From Ruegeria sp. Alg231-54 (lineage in GTDB: Bacteria > Pseudomonadota > Alphaproteobacteria > Rhodobacterales > Rhodobacteraceae): a stretch of 64,000 nucleotides of DNA. The stretch spans positions 62,001 through 126,000 of the forward strand of contig NZ_FREZ01000008.1 in the NCBI RefSeq assembly GCF_900143525.1, given 5' to 3'. This document shows positions 35,669 through 44,748 of this stretch, one piece after another; the first letter of the stretch is position 1; every line of letters starts with the position of its first letter. The translations under genes were made by a program, and so were the position numbers. Below the pieces are notes generated by a model. It saw nothing but the letters and a program-made list of their open reading frames with translations. It made no database searches and was not told the origin of the DNA.

Positions 35669-36097
35669 ATGACCGAAATCAAACAAGGCGACACGGTTCG
35701 CATCCACTACACAGGAACGCAGTTGGACGGAAACGTCTTTGACAGTTCCGAAGGACGTGACCCGCTGGAATTCGTCGTTGGTACGGGCCAGATTATCCCG
35801 GGTTTGGATTCGGCGATGCCGGGTTTGAACATTGGCGACAAAAAACGGGTCGAGATCGCCTGCGTGGAAGCCTATGGCCCGATCAACCCCGCGGCGCGCC
35901 AGCAAATCCCGCGCGAAGGCATTCCGGACGATATTCCGCTGGATCCCGGCACCCAATTGCAGATGCAAACGCCGGACGGACAGGCCGTTCCGGTAACGGT
36001 GGTAGAGGTCGACGAAGCAACCGTCACGCTGGATGCCAACCATCCATTGGCCGGTCAGGATCTGATATTTGATATCGAGGTCGTTTCGATCAACTGA
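35669..36097 (+). CDS. FKBP-type peptidyl-prolyl isomerase, SlyD-like
   Basis: The protein has 142 residues from the ATG at 35669, with a GGAG ribosome site. DTVRIHYTGTQLDGNVFDSS opens the FKBP fold. EFVVGTGQIIPGLDSAMPGL holds the active-site flap, and an inserted IF domain with acidic and proline residues follows (about 75-120). The C-terminus lacks the His-rich metal tail of E. coli SlyD. It assists protein folding in the cytoplasm. Single gene; it converges on the small membrane-protein gene. Confidence 0.92.
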   Translation: MTEIKQGDTVRIHYTGTQLDGNVFDSSEGRDPLEFVVGTGQIIPGLDSAMPGLNIGDKKRVEIACVEAYGPINPAARQQIPREGIPDDIPLDPGTQLQMQTPDGQAVPVTVVEVDEATVTLDANHPLAGQDLIFDIEVVSIN

Positions 36098-36112
36098 CCT
36101 AGGAAACGAGTC

Positions 36113-36138
36113 GGATCAGCCTGTTATGAGGCTGATCC
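36113..36138. terminator. 10-bp perfect hairpin at convergent gene ends
   Basis: The arms GGATCAGCCT and AGGCTGATCC pair perfectly around a 6-base loop. The hairpin lies 15 bases past the FKBP stop and covers the last codons and stop of the small convergent gene. No T-run follows on either side. It probably acts as a shared transcription barrier or 3'-end stabiliser. Confidence 0.5.
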
Positions 36139-36304
36139 AGGCTTTGACGGTTTCCCGCATCTGCGGCTGTGTGAAAAACACAAACAACAATAGGGTGGTC
36201 AGCGCCAATAACGCGACAATGCCACGCGTGCCCAGAAATCCGGATCTGCGGCGCGACCGGATGCTGCGAGTGTTGCTGGAAAGGATATGTTCGGCTTTGC
36301 TCAT
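36116..36304 (-). CDS. Small single-span membrane protein, function unknown
   Basis: The protein has 62 residues from the ATG at 36304, which is preceded by AGGGA nine bases upstream. A reading from 36367 would overlap fabI. The basic N-terminus (SIRSRRRSGFLGTRG) is followed by one hydrophobic helix (IVALLALTTLLLFVFF) and a short amphipathic tail. It lies 59 bases downstream of fabI and is probably read with the fab operon. I do not recognise the family. Confidence 0.65.
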   Translation of the reverse strand: MSKAEHILSSNTRSIRSRRRSGFLGTRGIVALLALTTLLLFVFFTQPQMRETVKAWISLITG

Positions 36305-36363
36305 GCCGATATCCCTGCCCGTGAAAGATGGTGAAATCTTGGCACCGGCAGGGAAAGATCGGG

Positions 36364-37155
36364 TCACATGTGATCAGGTTGCGGCATGCCCAGAACGTGG
36401 AAGCCGCCATCGACGCGAATGATCTCACCCGACGTGCATGCTCCCGCATCTGAAGTGAGGTAAACGGCCGTGCCGCCAACAGCCTCGAGCGTTGCGTTTG
36501 AGCGCATGGGCGCGTTCTGATCACAGAACTTGTAAGTCTTGCGGGCACCGCCGATTGCGGCACCTGCCAGCGTCTTCATCGGGCCGGGCGAGATCGCATT
36601 GACGCGAATGCCTTCCGGGCCCAGATCGTTGGCCAGATAGCGGGTCGCCGATTCCAGCGCAGCCTTGGCCACACCCATGACGTTATAGTTCGGCACAACC
36701 TTGTTCGATCCCTGATACGTCAGGGTCAGCAGCGTGCCGCCATTCTCTTGCATCAGGGGATAGGCGCGGCGCGCGACCTCGATGAAGGAATACGCCGACA
36801 CGTCCAGCGAGTGCTTGAAGTTGGCACGCGTGGTGTTCAGAAAGCGTCCCGTCAGTTCGGATTTGTCTGAATAGGCGATCGCATGAACCACGAAGTCGAT
36901 GGTGGGCCAGCGCGCGCCAAGCTCTTCGAATGCGCGATCCAGCGAGGCGTCATCCGTGACGTCCGCGTCCACCATGAAATCACTGCCCAGGCTTTGGGCC
37001 AAAGGCTCAAGACGTTTACCGAACGCTTCGCCCTGATATGTGAATGCCAGTTCAGCACCGGCTTCATGCATGGCTTTGGCAATGCCCCACGCGATCGAGC
37101 GGTCATTGGCCACGCCCATGATCAGGCCGCGTTTACCTTTTAGAAGATCCGACAT
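36364..37155 (-). CDS. fabI: Enoyl-[acyl-carrier-protein] reductase (NADH), FabI
   Basis: The protein has 263 residues from the ATG at 37155; a GTG three codons upstream overlaps fabB. The N-terminus GKRGLIMGVANDRSIAWGIA is the FabI NADH loop. The catalytic Tyr-x6-Lys is YNVMGVAK (about 156-163), and SPGPMKTLAGAA is the substrate loop. The enzyme reduces enoyl-ACP in the last step of each fatty-acid elongation round. The order fabA-fabB-fabI gives one unit for unsaturated and saturated fatty-acid synthesis. Confidence 0.96.
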   Translation of the reverse strand: MSDLLKGKRGLIMGVANDRSIAWGIAKAMHEAGAELAFTYQGEAFGKRLEPLAQSLGSDFMVDADVTDDASLDRAFEELGARWPTIDFVVHAIAYSDKSELTGRFLNTTRANFKHSLDVSAYSFIEVARRAYPLMQENGGTLLTLTYQGSNKVVPNYNVMGVAKAALESATRYLANDLGPEGIRVNAISPGPMKTLAGAAIGGARKTYKFCDQNAPMRSNATLEAVGGTAVYLTSDAGACTSGEIIRVDGGFHVLGMPQPDHM

Positions 37156-37160
37156 TACAT

Positions 37161-38390
37161 TCACCCGTTATACTTCGACAGGATCATGGACCCGTTGGTG
37201 CCGCCAAAGCCGAAGCTGTTGGTCATCACACTGTCCAATCCTGCGTTTTCAACTACTTGAGTTGCAATTTCACCGGGCAAGATGCCTTCGGCAAGCGTGT
37301 CGACATTGATCGACGGCGTAATAAAATCATTGTCCAGCATCAGCAGGCAGAAGATCGTCTCAAGCGCGCCTGCCGCACCCTGTGCGTGTCCGGTCATCGA
37401 CTTGGTCGATGAGATCGGTGGCACATTGCCTTTACCAAAGATGCGGCGCACGGCTTCAACTTCGCCAACGTCTCCAACCGGGGTCGAGGTGCCATGGGCG
37501 TTGATATAGCCGACTTTGCGCCCTTCGGGCATGGTCGACAGAGCCAGACGCATCGCGCGCTCGCCACCTTCACCGGACGGGGCCACCATGTCGTGGCCAT
37601 CCGATGTGGCCGCATATCCGGTCACTTCGGCATAAATCTTTGCGCCGCGGGCCAGCGCGTGCTCCAGATCCTCTAGAACGACGATCCCGCCGCCGCCCGA
37701 GATGACGAAGCCATCACGGTCCCGGTCAAACGCACGCGACGCTTTGTCCGGCGTGTCATTGTATTTGGATGACATCGCACCCATTGCGTCGAACAGGCAG
37801 GACAGTGTCCAGTCCAGCTCTTCTCCGCCGCCAGCGAACATGATGTCCTGCTTGCCCAGCATGATCTGTTCGGCCGCGTTACCAATGCAATGCAGCGAGG
37901 TCGAGCAGGCCGAGGTGATCGAGTAATTGATGCCCTTGATCTTGAACGCGGTCGCAAGGTTGGCCGAGATCGTCGAACACATGCATTTTGGCACGGCGAA
38001 GGGGCCGATGCGCTTGGTCGCACCGGTTTTTAGAACAGTCTGATGCGCCGTCAGCATTGCGCTGGTCGACGGACCACCGGAACCGGCCACCAATCCGGTG
38101 CGCGGGTTCACGACCTGGTCTTCTGTCAGGCCCGCGTCGGCGATTGCCTGGTTCATGGCGATATGTGCGTATGCTGCACCAGGACCCATGAAGCGAAGGG
38201 TACGCTTGTCTACATGCTCAGCCGGATCAATCTTGAGCGTACCGGCGATTTGGCTGCGAAAGCCGTGTTCGACCATCTGCTCGTTGGCCTCGATGCCGGA
38301 CTTTCCGGCCTTGAGAGAGGCCATTACTTCCTGGGCATTGTTCCCGATGGAGGACACGACCCCCAAACCGGTGACAACTACTCGACGCAT
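37161..38390 (-). CDS. fabB: 3-oxoacyl-[acyl-carrier-protein] synthase I, FabB
   Basis: This 409-residue thiolase-fold enzyme has the catalytic triad Cys in TSACSTSLHCIGNA (about 163), His in NAHGTSTPVGDVGE and His in KSMTGHAQGAAGA. GGGEELDWTLSCLFDAMGAM is typical of FabB rather than FabF. It condenses malonyl-ACP with acyl-ACP, including the cis-3-decenoyl branch made by FabA. It lies 31 bases after fabA and six bases before the fabI ATG. Confidence 0.96.
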   Translation of the reverse strand: MRRVVVTGLGVVSSIGNNAQEVMASLKAGKSGIEANEQMVEHGFRSQIAGTLKIDPAEHVDKRTLRFMGPGAAYAHIAMNQAIADAGLTEDQVVNPRTGLVAGSGGPSTSAMLTAHQTVLKTGATKRIGPFAVPKCMCSTISANLATAFKIKGINYSITSACSTSLHCIGNAAEQIMLGKQDIMFAGGGEELDWTLSCLFDAMGAMSSKYNDTPDKASRAFDRDRDGFVISGGGGIVVLEDLEHALARGAKIYAEVTGYAATSDGHDMVAPSGEGGERAMRLALSTMPEGRKVGYINAHGTSTPVGDVGEVEAVRRIFGKGNVPPISSTKSMTGHAQGAAGALETIFCLLMLDNDFITPSINVDTLAEGILPGEIATQVVENAGLDSVMTNSFGFGGTNGSMILSKYNG

Positions 38391-38421
38391 GTGCGTGCTC
38401 CTTATTTCGGGCCGGTCAGGC

Positions 38422-38931
38422 TCAGGCTTCGGACAGAACGACTTTCATGTCTTTGACATCGTAAATCATTTCACCGTCCGCTTCGACGATACCATCCGCC
38501 ACACCCATGGTCAGACGGCGGGTCTGGATCGCTTTTTTGAAGTCGATCTTGTAGGTCAGCATCTTGCGGTCAGGGCGGACCATGCCGGTCAGCTTGACCT
38601 CCCCGACGCCTACGGCCATGCCGCGTCCCTGCCAGCCACGCCAGCCCAGGTTGAAACCGGTCAGCTGCCATAGGCCGTCCAGTCCCAGACAACCGGGCAT
38701 GATCGGGTTGCCGGGGAAGTGGCAATCAAAGAACCACAGGTCAGGGGTGATGTCGAATTCGGCCAATATGTGGCCTTTGCCATGCGCGCCACCATCGGCC
38801 GAGACGTCGGTGATCCGATCCATCATCAGCATCGGTGGGGCAGGCAACTGCGCATTGCCCGTGCCGAATAATTCGCCACGCGCGCATTTCAGCAGATCGT
38901 CCTTGTCAAAGCTGCTCGGGAATTGGGCCAT
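38422..38931 (-). CDS. fabA: 3-hydroxydecanoyl-ACP dehydratase/isomerase, FabA
   Basis: The protein has 169 residues from the ATG at 38931, preceded by GGCAGGAGAG. The hot-dog fold active site is seen in [20 protein letters not shown], containing the catalytic His and, 14 residues on, the Asp. [12 protein letters not shown] is the usual N-terminal family block. It makes trans-2- and cis-3-decenoyl-ACP, committing chains to unsaturated fatty acids. It heads the fabA-fabB-fabI operon and is divergent from irr. Confidence 0.96.
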   Translation of the reverse strand: MAQFPSSFDKDDLLKCARGELFGTGNAQLPAPPMLMMDRITDVSADGGAHGKGHILAEFDITPDLWFFDCHFPGNPIMPGCLGLDGLWQLTGFNLGWRGWQGRGMAVGVGEVKLTGMVRPDRKMLTYKIDFKKAIQTRRLTMGVADGIVEADGEMIYDVKDMKVVLSEA

Positions 38932-39052
38932 TCTGCCGCCTCTCCTGCCAGGGGTCCGTTCGTTATATCTGGCCTCGTCTAGCACCCGTATGCAAGGGCC
39001 TGCAAGAGCAGCACGTCACATCCTGTTGTACGGACGACATTCTTTGCGAATG

Positions 39053-39068
39053 AATTTCATTTGAAATT
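39053..39068. promoter_or_regulatory. Inverted repeat over the irr -35 box, candidate iron/heme operator
   Basis: The arms AATTTCA and TGAAATT are exact reverse complements with TT between them. The right arm overlaps the predicted -35 box of irr. AT-rich dyads of this kind are typical of Fur-family control elements, so autoregulation by Irr or control by another iron regulator is plausible but unproven. Confidence 0.45.
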
Positions 39069-39089
39069 ACCCGAGCAGAGCACTTATAT
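39061..39089 (+). promoter_or_regulatory. Predicted sigma-70 promoter of irr
   Basis: TTGAAA (39061-39066) and TTATAT (39084-39089) are separated by 17 bases, a near-consensus arrangement. Transcription would begin near 39096, which places the ATG at 39090 outside the message and favours the ATG at 39120. Confidence 0.5.
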
Positions 39090-39119
39090 ATGGGTCAGCA
39101 ACAATTGGGTATCGCACCG

Positions 39120-39536
39120 ATGACACCTCAGAGCCAGAACAGAGCCACGGATTGGCTGGTCGACGCCGGGCTGCGCCCGACGCGTCAGCGCGTGGCGCTG
39201 GCTGAACTTCTGGTCGGCGACGGACGTCACCGGCATGTTACGGCTGAAAGCCTGTTCGAAGCGGCCAAAAAGAATGGGGACACCGTATCTCTGGCGACGG
39301 TCTACAACACGCTGCGCGCGTTTTGTGAGGCCGGAGTTCTGCAGGAGATCACGGTTGATGGTTCGAAAAGCTATTTCGATACCAATACGCACGATCATCC
39401 GCATTTTTTCTGGGAAGACGAAAGCCGCCTGAGCGATGCGCCGTCGGACCAGTTGGTAATTCAACGCCTGCCCGAAGCGCCCGAGGGCGTTGAGATCGCG
39501 TCGGTCGACGTGGTGATCCGTCTGCGGAAAAAGTAA
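39120..39536 (+). CDS. irr: Fur-family iron/heme-response regulator, Irr type
   Basis: The protein has 138 residues from the ATG at 39120; 148 if the ATG at 39090 is used, but the predicted promoter argues against that. The winged helix has LRPTRQRVALAELL and VSLATVYNTLRAFCEAGVLQ. SYFDTNTHDHPHFFWED is the metal/heme-binding His cluster of Irr proteins. The N-terminal heme-regulatory Cys-Pro of Bradyrhizobium Irr is absent, as expected in Rhodobacterales. Irr controls iron and heme genes. It is divergent from fabA, and its stop is one base from the convergent LysR stop. Confidence 0.88.
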   Translation: MTPQSQNRATDWLVDAGLRPTRQRVALAELLVGDGRHRHVTAESLFEAAKKNGDTVSLATVYNTLRAFCEAGVLQEITVDGSKSYFDTNTHDHPHFFWEDESRLSDAPSDQLVIQRLPEAPEGVEIASVDVVIRLRKK

Positions 39537-39537
39537 C

Positions 39538-40428
39538 TCAGACTAAAAACTCTATCAGAATCTGTTCCGCCTGCGCGATGTGCGGCTCTGTAGGGCCGGT
39601 GCCGTGGCGAGCCAGAACCACAGGTTCCGCAGCGATGTCATCTAGGATTCGGCGACTGACCAGGGGCATTCCGTCATAGCTGAGGTCCGAGGGCGGGGTG
39701 GCATAGCTGATCGCAACCCCCTCGTGATGAGCGGCAAGACTGCGCTGGATTTCCAGCGTTGCCGCCCGGTGTGCCACTGACGGTCGCAATCCGATCTGCC
39801 GAAACAGTCCAAGCACGTGCTGTGATGAGAGGCCTTCGTTTGACAGGATCAGCGGATAGGCGGCCAGCTCGCTCAGCGAAACAGACGGCGCGCGTACCAA
39901 TGGGTGATCCGGGGCCATGATGGCGTTTGGCCTGCTGGGGAAAAGGGTCTGCTGTTGAAATCCGGCATCCATGCTCAGGCCGTATGTCAGCGCCAAATCT
40001 ATGCGCCCGTCGATCAGGCCGGTTATCAGCCCTTCGAACCCGTCCACCTTGTACGAAACGGTCAAATCCGGCAGTGCCACGCGCAGCGGGCGCAGCGCCT
40101 TGGCCAGCAAAAAAGGGGCCAAATCCACGAAACACCCCAATCGCAACTGTGCTCTGGTTGCACTGACCTGATCCGCTTTCTCAAGCCGGGCTGCATTGGT
40201 CAGCAAGTTTTCTGCGTCTTCGATGAATCTGCGCCCTTGCGGGGTCAGCGCCAGCGCGGCCCCGCGTTTTCGCGAAAATAACGGATGGCCAAGATGCGAT
40301 TCGACGCGCGTCAGAGCGGTGGACAGCGCCGGTTGTGACACGTTCAGCTGTTGCGCGGCGGCAGACAAGCTGCCGAAGCGGCCGATAGCACAGACATATT
40401 CGTATTGGCGAAGTGAAATATATAACAT
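39538..40428 (-). CDS. LysR-family transcriptional regulator
   Basis: This 296-residue protein has an N-terminal helix-turn-helix in FGSLSAAAQQLNVSQPALSTAL, followed by the VESHLGHPLFSRKRG linker typical of LysR proteins, then a two-lobe effector domain. It is divergent from the phytanoyl-CoA dioxygenase-like gene with 86 bases between the starts, the usual arrangement for a LysR regulator and its target. The intervening sequence is AT-rich (40429-40460) and could hold the binding site. Confidence 0.92.
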   Translation of the reverse strand: MLYISLRQYEYVCAIGRFGSLSAAAQQLNVSQPALSTALTRVESHLGHPLFSRKRGAALALTPQGRRFIEDAENLLTNAARLEKADQVSATRAQLRLGCFVDLAPFLLAKALRPLRVALPDLTVSYKVDGFEGLITGLIDGRIDLALTYGLSMDAGFQQQTLFPSRPNAIMAPDHPLVRAPSVSLSELAAYPLILSNEGLSSQHVLGLFRQIGLRPSVAHRAATLEIQRSLAAHHEGVAISYATPPSDLSYDGMPLVSRRILDDIAAEPVVLARHGTGPTEPHIAQAEQILIEFLV

Positions 40429-40514
40429 GAAATTAAACCTACCTTAGAAAGATATTATTTGAACAGAGGGGTCATCCATGTGCAGATCGTCGTACCACCG
40501 GCACGGAGACAGAC

Positions 40515-41312
40515 ATGACGCACCCCTTGGTTACTCACGAAATGATCGACACCTATCAACGGGACGGCGTGGTCCTGATTAAAGGGCTATTTGCCGATCA
40601 CGTTGAGGCCCTCCGCGAAGGGGTGGCAGCGAATATGGCGGATCCCGGACCTTATGCATCCGAGAACAAGAAAGAAGGCCAGACGGGTCGTTTTTTCGAC
40701 GATTATTGCAACTGGTCGCGCATTGAACAATTTCAGACGGTCATTCACGAATCTCCGGCGGCAGAAGTCGCGGCAGAATTGATGCAGTCGGATACTGTTC
40801 AGATGTTCCACGACCACGTTTTGGTCAAAGAGCCCGGAACCTCGATGGCGACGCCGTGGCATCAGGATGGGCCCTATTACTTTGTTGAAGGGCAGCAAAC
40901 GATCAGCTTTTGGTCGCCGCTTGATCCGGTCACGCAAGCCACACTGCGCTGTGTGGCAGGCTCGCATCGGTGGGAGAAAGAGGTCTTGCCGACCCGCTGG
41001 GTTTCGGAAGATGGGTTCTTTCCCGACGGAGGCCAGTACATCCCGGCCCCGGACCCGGATGCCGAAGGGATGCGGGTTGTCGAGTTCGAGATGGAGTCGG
41101 GCGACGCGGTTGCCTTCAACTACCGAACGCTTCACGGTGCGCGAGGAAATCAATCCGACAGCCGGCGCCGCGCGTTTTCACTGCGTCTGGTTGGTGACGA
41201 TGCGCGATATGTCGAGCGGCCCGGCCGGACATCGCCGCCGTTTCCGGGGCATGACATGGTTCCGGGCCAGCGCTTGCGCGAGGATTGGTTTCCGATGTTG
41301 CTGCGGCGGTGA
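40515..41312 (+). CDS. Phytanoyl-CoA dioxygenase (PhyH) family protein
   Basis: This 265-residue protein has a GGAGA ribosome site before its ATG. The Fe(II)/2-oxoglutarate double-stranded helix is recognised by TPWHQDGPYYFVEG, with the HxD iron ligands (His about 117, Asp about 119), and the distal His in YRTLHGARGNQSDSRRRAFS, with the downstream Arg that binds 2-oxoglutarate. Such enzymes hydroxylate small molecules. A role with the divergent LysR regulator is likely; substrate unknown. Confidence 0.88.
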   Translation: MTHPLVTHEMIDTYQRDGVVLIKGLFADHVEALREGVAANMADPGPYASENKKEGQTGRFFDDYCNWSRIEQFQTVIHESPAAEVAAELMQSDTVQMFHDHVLVKEPGTSMATPWHQDGPYYFVEGQQTISFWSPLDPVTQATLRCVAGSHRWEKEVLPTRWVSEDGFFPDGGQYIPAPDPDAEGMRVVEFEMESGDAVAFNYRTLHGARGNQSDSRRRAFSLRLVGDDARYVERPGRTSPPFPGHDMVPGQRLREDWFPMLLRR

Positions 41313-41341
41313 TCAGACACCGGACAGGCCATTGTGGCGGG

Positions 41342-42265
41342 TCAGAACCACTGGCCCGTTTCGATCAACCCCATCTCAAGCAACTGATTTGACGACCATT
41401 CGAACGGGATCGAATTGCGCCAGCGGAATGTCGGAATGTCAAAAGTAGATCCTGCGTTGGTTTTTAAGGCTTTCGCCGCCCGGAACGAGCACACCGCAGC
41501 CGTTAGGTTGTGGTGCCACGGGCAGGAATACGTGTTGTATTCTTCGTCGTTAAACGTGTGATCCGGTCGCAATGACAATCCTTGTTTGGATTTGAACAGG
41601 GCAATCCGATCAATTCGGCGGCTTTGTGCGGGAACGTGTTCTTCGAACCGCCATCGCAAGCCACCAGACATATCCAGCTGGCGTTCCTTCGGGTGCTTTA
41701 TTGAATCCAGCCGCGCCTGGGCGAAATATCCGGTGCGATCCATCATTGCGTGTTCAGGTGCGACGCCGTTCGGGAATTCGTTCAGATCCTCGGCATAAAG
41801 ATCGACAACATGACTCAGCATCGAGTCGCGGCGCTCTTCGGTATGAAACGCCAGCATCTCTCCGATTGTGCGCGTCTCACAAAAGGGAAAAAAGAGGTAC
41901 TCGGCGTTGAAGCAGTAATACATCCACAAACTTGGCGCCGCCTGAATGATCTTGTTGATCGTCTCAAACACGACGGTGCGCGGGACGCAGCTGAGAGAGA
42001 CGCGGTGAACTCGGTCCTCAAGTTCGGCGTCCAGCGCAAATTCCTGCGGCATGAACACGATCAAGGACTTGAAGCCCAGATTCAGATGGTGACGGATGGT
42101 GCTATCAGTTTCGACGTCATCTTCGACAAAAACCAATGCGAGGGGTCCCTTTGCCAAAGCGGCCTTGCCCGTTTGCAGGAAAGAGTCGAGAGATTCGTAT
42201 TGCATTGCCCGTCCGCTGCCGCCTTGCTGGAGTTTCGGGTCAAAATCGGGTAATCGCGTCGCCAT
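41342..42265 (-). CDS. Hypothetical protein, possible glycosyltransferase-like fold
   Basis: The protein has 307 residues; an internal ATG at 42205 would give 287. The segment LALVFVEDDVETDSTIRHHLNLGFKS and the following IVFMPQEFALD resemble the start of family 2/GT92-like enzymes that begin with a substrate-contact strand. YYCFNAEYLFFPFCETRTIGEML in the middle would hold the acid pair. There is no membrane segment. The match is weak and a non-transferase function is possible. It converges on the PhyH-like gene and is divergent from miaB. Confidence 0.6.
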   Translation of the reverse strand: MATRLPDFDPKLQQGGSGRAMQYESLDSFLQTGKAALAKGPLALVFVEDDVETDSTIRHHLNLGFKSLIVFMPQEFALDAELEDRVHRVSLSCVPRTVVFETINKIIQAAPSLWMYYCFNAEYLFFPFCETRTIGEMLAFHTEERRDSMLSHVVDLYAEDLNEFPNGVAPEHAMMDRTGYFAQARLDSIKHPKERQLDMSGGLRWRFEEHVPAQSRRIDRIALFKSKQGLSLRPDHTFNDEEYNTYSCPWHHNLTAAVCSFRAAKALKTNAGSTFDIPTFRWRNSIPFEWSSNQLLEMGLIETGQWF

Positions 42266-42325
42266 TGCAAGCGGCGTTCGTAGGGTATAGACGACGCCGA
42301 TCCCGCGAATGCAAAGGCCGTTTTC

Positions 42326-43645
42326 ATGTCAGAACCCAAAAAGCTGTACATCAAGACCTATGGTTGCCAGATGAACGTATACGACAGCGAGCGTATGGCG
42401 GAAACACTGGGCGGTCAGGGTTACGTGGAAACCAAAAGCCCCGATGATGCGGATATGATCCTGCTGAACACCTGCCATATTCGGGAAAAAGCTGCGGAAA
42501 AAATCTATTCCGAGCTTGGCCGGTTCAAAGGTTTGAAGACTGAAAAGCCCGACCTCAAGATCGGCGTTGCGGGATGTGTTGCACAGGCAGAAGGCGAAGA
42601 GATTATGCGCCGCCAGCCAATTGTTGACCTTGTTGTCGGTCCGCAAAGCTATCACCGCCTGCCCGAGATGGAGGCGAAGACGCGCACCGGTGCCAAGGCG
42701 CTGGACACGGAATTCCCCGAAGAAGACAAATTCGAGAAACTTAAAAACCGTCCCAAGGCAAAACGCGGACCGACCGCATTTCTGACGGTGCAGGAAGGCT
42801 GCGACAAGTTCTGTGCCTTCTGCGTGGTGCCGTATACGCGCGGTGCCGAAGTCAGCCGTCCCGCCGATCGTATCCTGCGCGAGGCGAACGATCTGGTCGA
42901 ACGCGGGGTGCGCGAAATCACTCTGCTGGGGCAGAACGTCAACGCCTATCACGGCGCTGGTCCGAATGGGGACATGACGCTGGCCGGCCTGATCTGGGAG
43001 CTGAACAAGGTCGACGGGCTGGAGCGGATCCGTTTCACCACTTCACACCCCAACGACATGGCCGATGACCTGATCGAGGCGCACGGGACGTGCGACAAGC
43101 TGATGCCTTATCTGCATCTGCCGGTTCAGTCGGGTTCGGATCGTATCCTCAAGCGAATGAACCGCAGCCACACAGCCGAGAGCTATCTGCGCCTGATCGA
43201 GCGTATACGTGCCGCGCGTCCGGATATTGTGATGTCCGGCGATTTTATTGTCGGCTTCCCTGAAGAGACCGAAGAGGATTTTCAGGCCACCATGGATTTG
43301 GTGGAAGAGGTCAAATACGGATATGCCTATTCGTTCAAATACTCGACCCGCCCCGGAACACCGGCGGCTGAGCGGTCTCAGGTTGATCCTAAGGCTGCGG
43401 ACGACCGTCTGCAGCGGCTTCAGGGTCTGATTACCCGTCACCAACGCGAGATTCAGGACGCGATGGTTGGCCGGGACGTGAAAGTGCTGTTTGAAAAACC
43501 GGGTCGTCTGCCAGGTCAGATGGTCGGAAAATCCGAGTATCTTCATTCGGTTCACGTGTCTGACGCTGATGTTGCGGTGGGCGAATTGCGCGATGTTCGG
43601 ATTATGTCCTCGGGTGCAAATTCATTGGCGGGCGCGTTGCGGTAA
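42326..43645 (+). CDS. miaB: tRNA-2-methylthio-N6-dimethylallyladenosine synthase, MiaB
   Basis: This 439-residue methylthiotransferase has the N-terminal cluster cysteines in [21 protein letters not shown] and AGCVAQAEG, the radical-SAM motif [11 protein letters not shown] (about 152-162), and a C-terminal TRAM domain from about 375. It adds the methylthio group at position 37 of tRNAs that read UNN codons. It sits upstream of phoH-ybeY-corC-lnt, a common alphaproteobacterial order, but separated here by the outer-membrane barrel gene. Confidence 0.96.
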   Translation: MSEPKKLYIKTYGCQMNVYDSERMAETLGGQGYVETKSPDDADMILLNTCHIREKAAEKIYSELGRFKGLKTEKPDLKIGVAGCVAQAEGEEIMRRQPIVDLVVGPQSYHRLPEMEAKTRTGAKALDTEFPEEDKFEKLKNRPKAKRGPTAFLTVQEGCDKFCAFCVVPYTRGAEVSRPADRILREANDLVERGVREITLLGQNVNAYHGAGPNGDMTLAGLIWELNKVDGLERIRFTTSHPNDMADDLIEAHGTCDKLMPYLHLPVQSGSDRILKRMNRSHTAESYLRLIERIRAARPDIVMSGDFIVGFPEETEEDFQATMDLVEEVKYGYAYSFKYSTRPGTPAAERSQVDPKAADDRLQRLQGLITRHQREIQDAMVGRDVKVLFEKPGRLPGQMVGKSEYLHSVHVSDADVAVGELRDVRIMSSGANSLAGALR

Positions 43646-43713
43646 CGCGTCCGTTATTTGGATTTTGGAAACCATACGGTTTTGTTAATTCCAAATTTAC
43701 CCTTGATTTATTA

Positions 43714-43732
43714 CTCGGAATTATGTTCCGAG
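43714..43732. repeat. Perfect inverted repeat upstream of outer-membrane barrel gene
   Basis: CTCGGAA and TTCCGAG pair perfectly around TTATG. It lies in the AT-rich gap between miaB and the barrel gene, about 100 bases before the barrel start. It may be an operator or an mRNA hairpin. No T-run suggests it is not a miaB terminator. Confidence 0.4.
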
Positions 43733-43829
43733 AAAAATCAGGTTGCTCAGGAGGCGAGTGTTTTGCGCCTTTGGGAAACCTCATCTCTTGCTGGCGGGAT
43801 GAGCAGGTCGGTGAATGGAAAGGGTACGA

Positions 43830-44594
43830 GTGAAGACTTTGAAACGTTTATCAGGGCGGCTGTTGAAATCCGTCCTTACCACCGCGATCACTATTTCGGT
43901 GCCTCCCGGTGTGACCGCTGCAGGCAATCTGGATCAAGGTCTTTCTGACCCTCCTGTCGTCAACCCAAAACGGTTCGGCAGTGACGTCAGCGCCTTTTAC
44001 CTCGGTGCTACGGGCGCGTACGCTTTCGGGGGCGACGATCGATTTGGACTGACTGGACCCGGCGGAACCTCGGAAGTGGGCGACCTGGACCTGAGCGGTT
44101 CGTTGGGTGGCGTGCGTGCCGGGTGGCGCGGCGTTTTGCCTGCGCGCGGCGGGCGCGACTATGTTTACGGGTTTGAGCTTGGGTACGAGTTCGGCTCGCT
44201 TAGCGATGACGCCTCCAACCAGATCAACGGCCAGACGGTCACGGGCGGGTCCGAAATATCGGACGTGTTCTCGATTCGGCTGCGCAATGGCCTGACCAAT
44301 AAAAGCGGTACAGTGTTGTATTTTGTGTCGGCTGGATATGTGAATGGCGACATCAACACAACAAGCAGACAGGCCGTCCAGGGGGGCTCTCAATTCTTCG
44401 AAAGTGGCGGCCGACGCAGCGGCTTTACCGCCAGCATCGGGGCCGAACATAACCTGACCGAACACTGGTCGATCACGGGTGAGTTCGAATACGTTCAGTT
44501 CAGCGCTGAAAACGTGGATTTCCGCAATGGAACCTCAACCAGATCGACACCGAAGTATCGTGGTCTGAAGCTGGGTTTGAACTATCGGTTCTGA
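43830..44594 (+). CDS. Outer-membrane beta-barrel protein
   Basis: The protein has about 254 residues from the GTG at 43830, which has GGAAAGGG five bases upstream; the ATG at 43815 lacks a good site. A basic N-terminus and a hydrophobic stretch ending TAAG form the signal peptide. The mature part is a run of alternating beta strands such as GSDVSAFYLGATGAYAFGG and GGVRAGWRGVL, and it ends in a C-terminal Phe (YRF), the barrel-assembly signal. It resembles OmpA/OprF-type eight-strand barrels or porin-like family members. Ligand or role unknown. Confidence 0.8.
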   Translation: MKTLKRLSGRLLKSVLTTAITISVPPGVTAAGNLDQGLSDPPVVNPKRFGSDVSAFYLGATGAYAFGGDDRFGLTGPGGTSEVGDLDLSGSLGGVRAGWRGVLPARGGRDYVYGFELGYEFGSLSDDASNQINGQTVTGGSEISDVFSIRLRNGLTNKSGTVLYFVSAGYVNGDINTTSRQAVQGGSQFFESGGRRSGFTASIGAEHNLTEHWSITGEFEYVQFSAENVDFRNGTSTRSTPKYRGLKLGLNYRF

Positions 44595-44748
44595 CACGCC
44601 GACTAAAACAGCGGCGCCAACAGGTACCGCGCACGGGCCGGGCGCATTGGCGGTTTTGCCATTTGGGCGGAAAAAATGAAACTGTGGCTTGCGCCCACCA
44701 AGACTTCCTGTCTACGCTCAAGGTGAAACGCCAAGACAGGAGAGCGGA

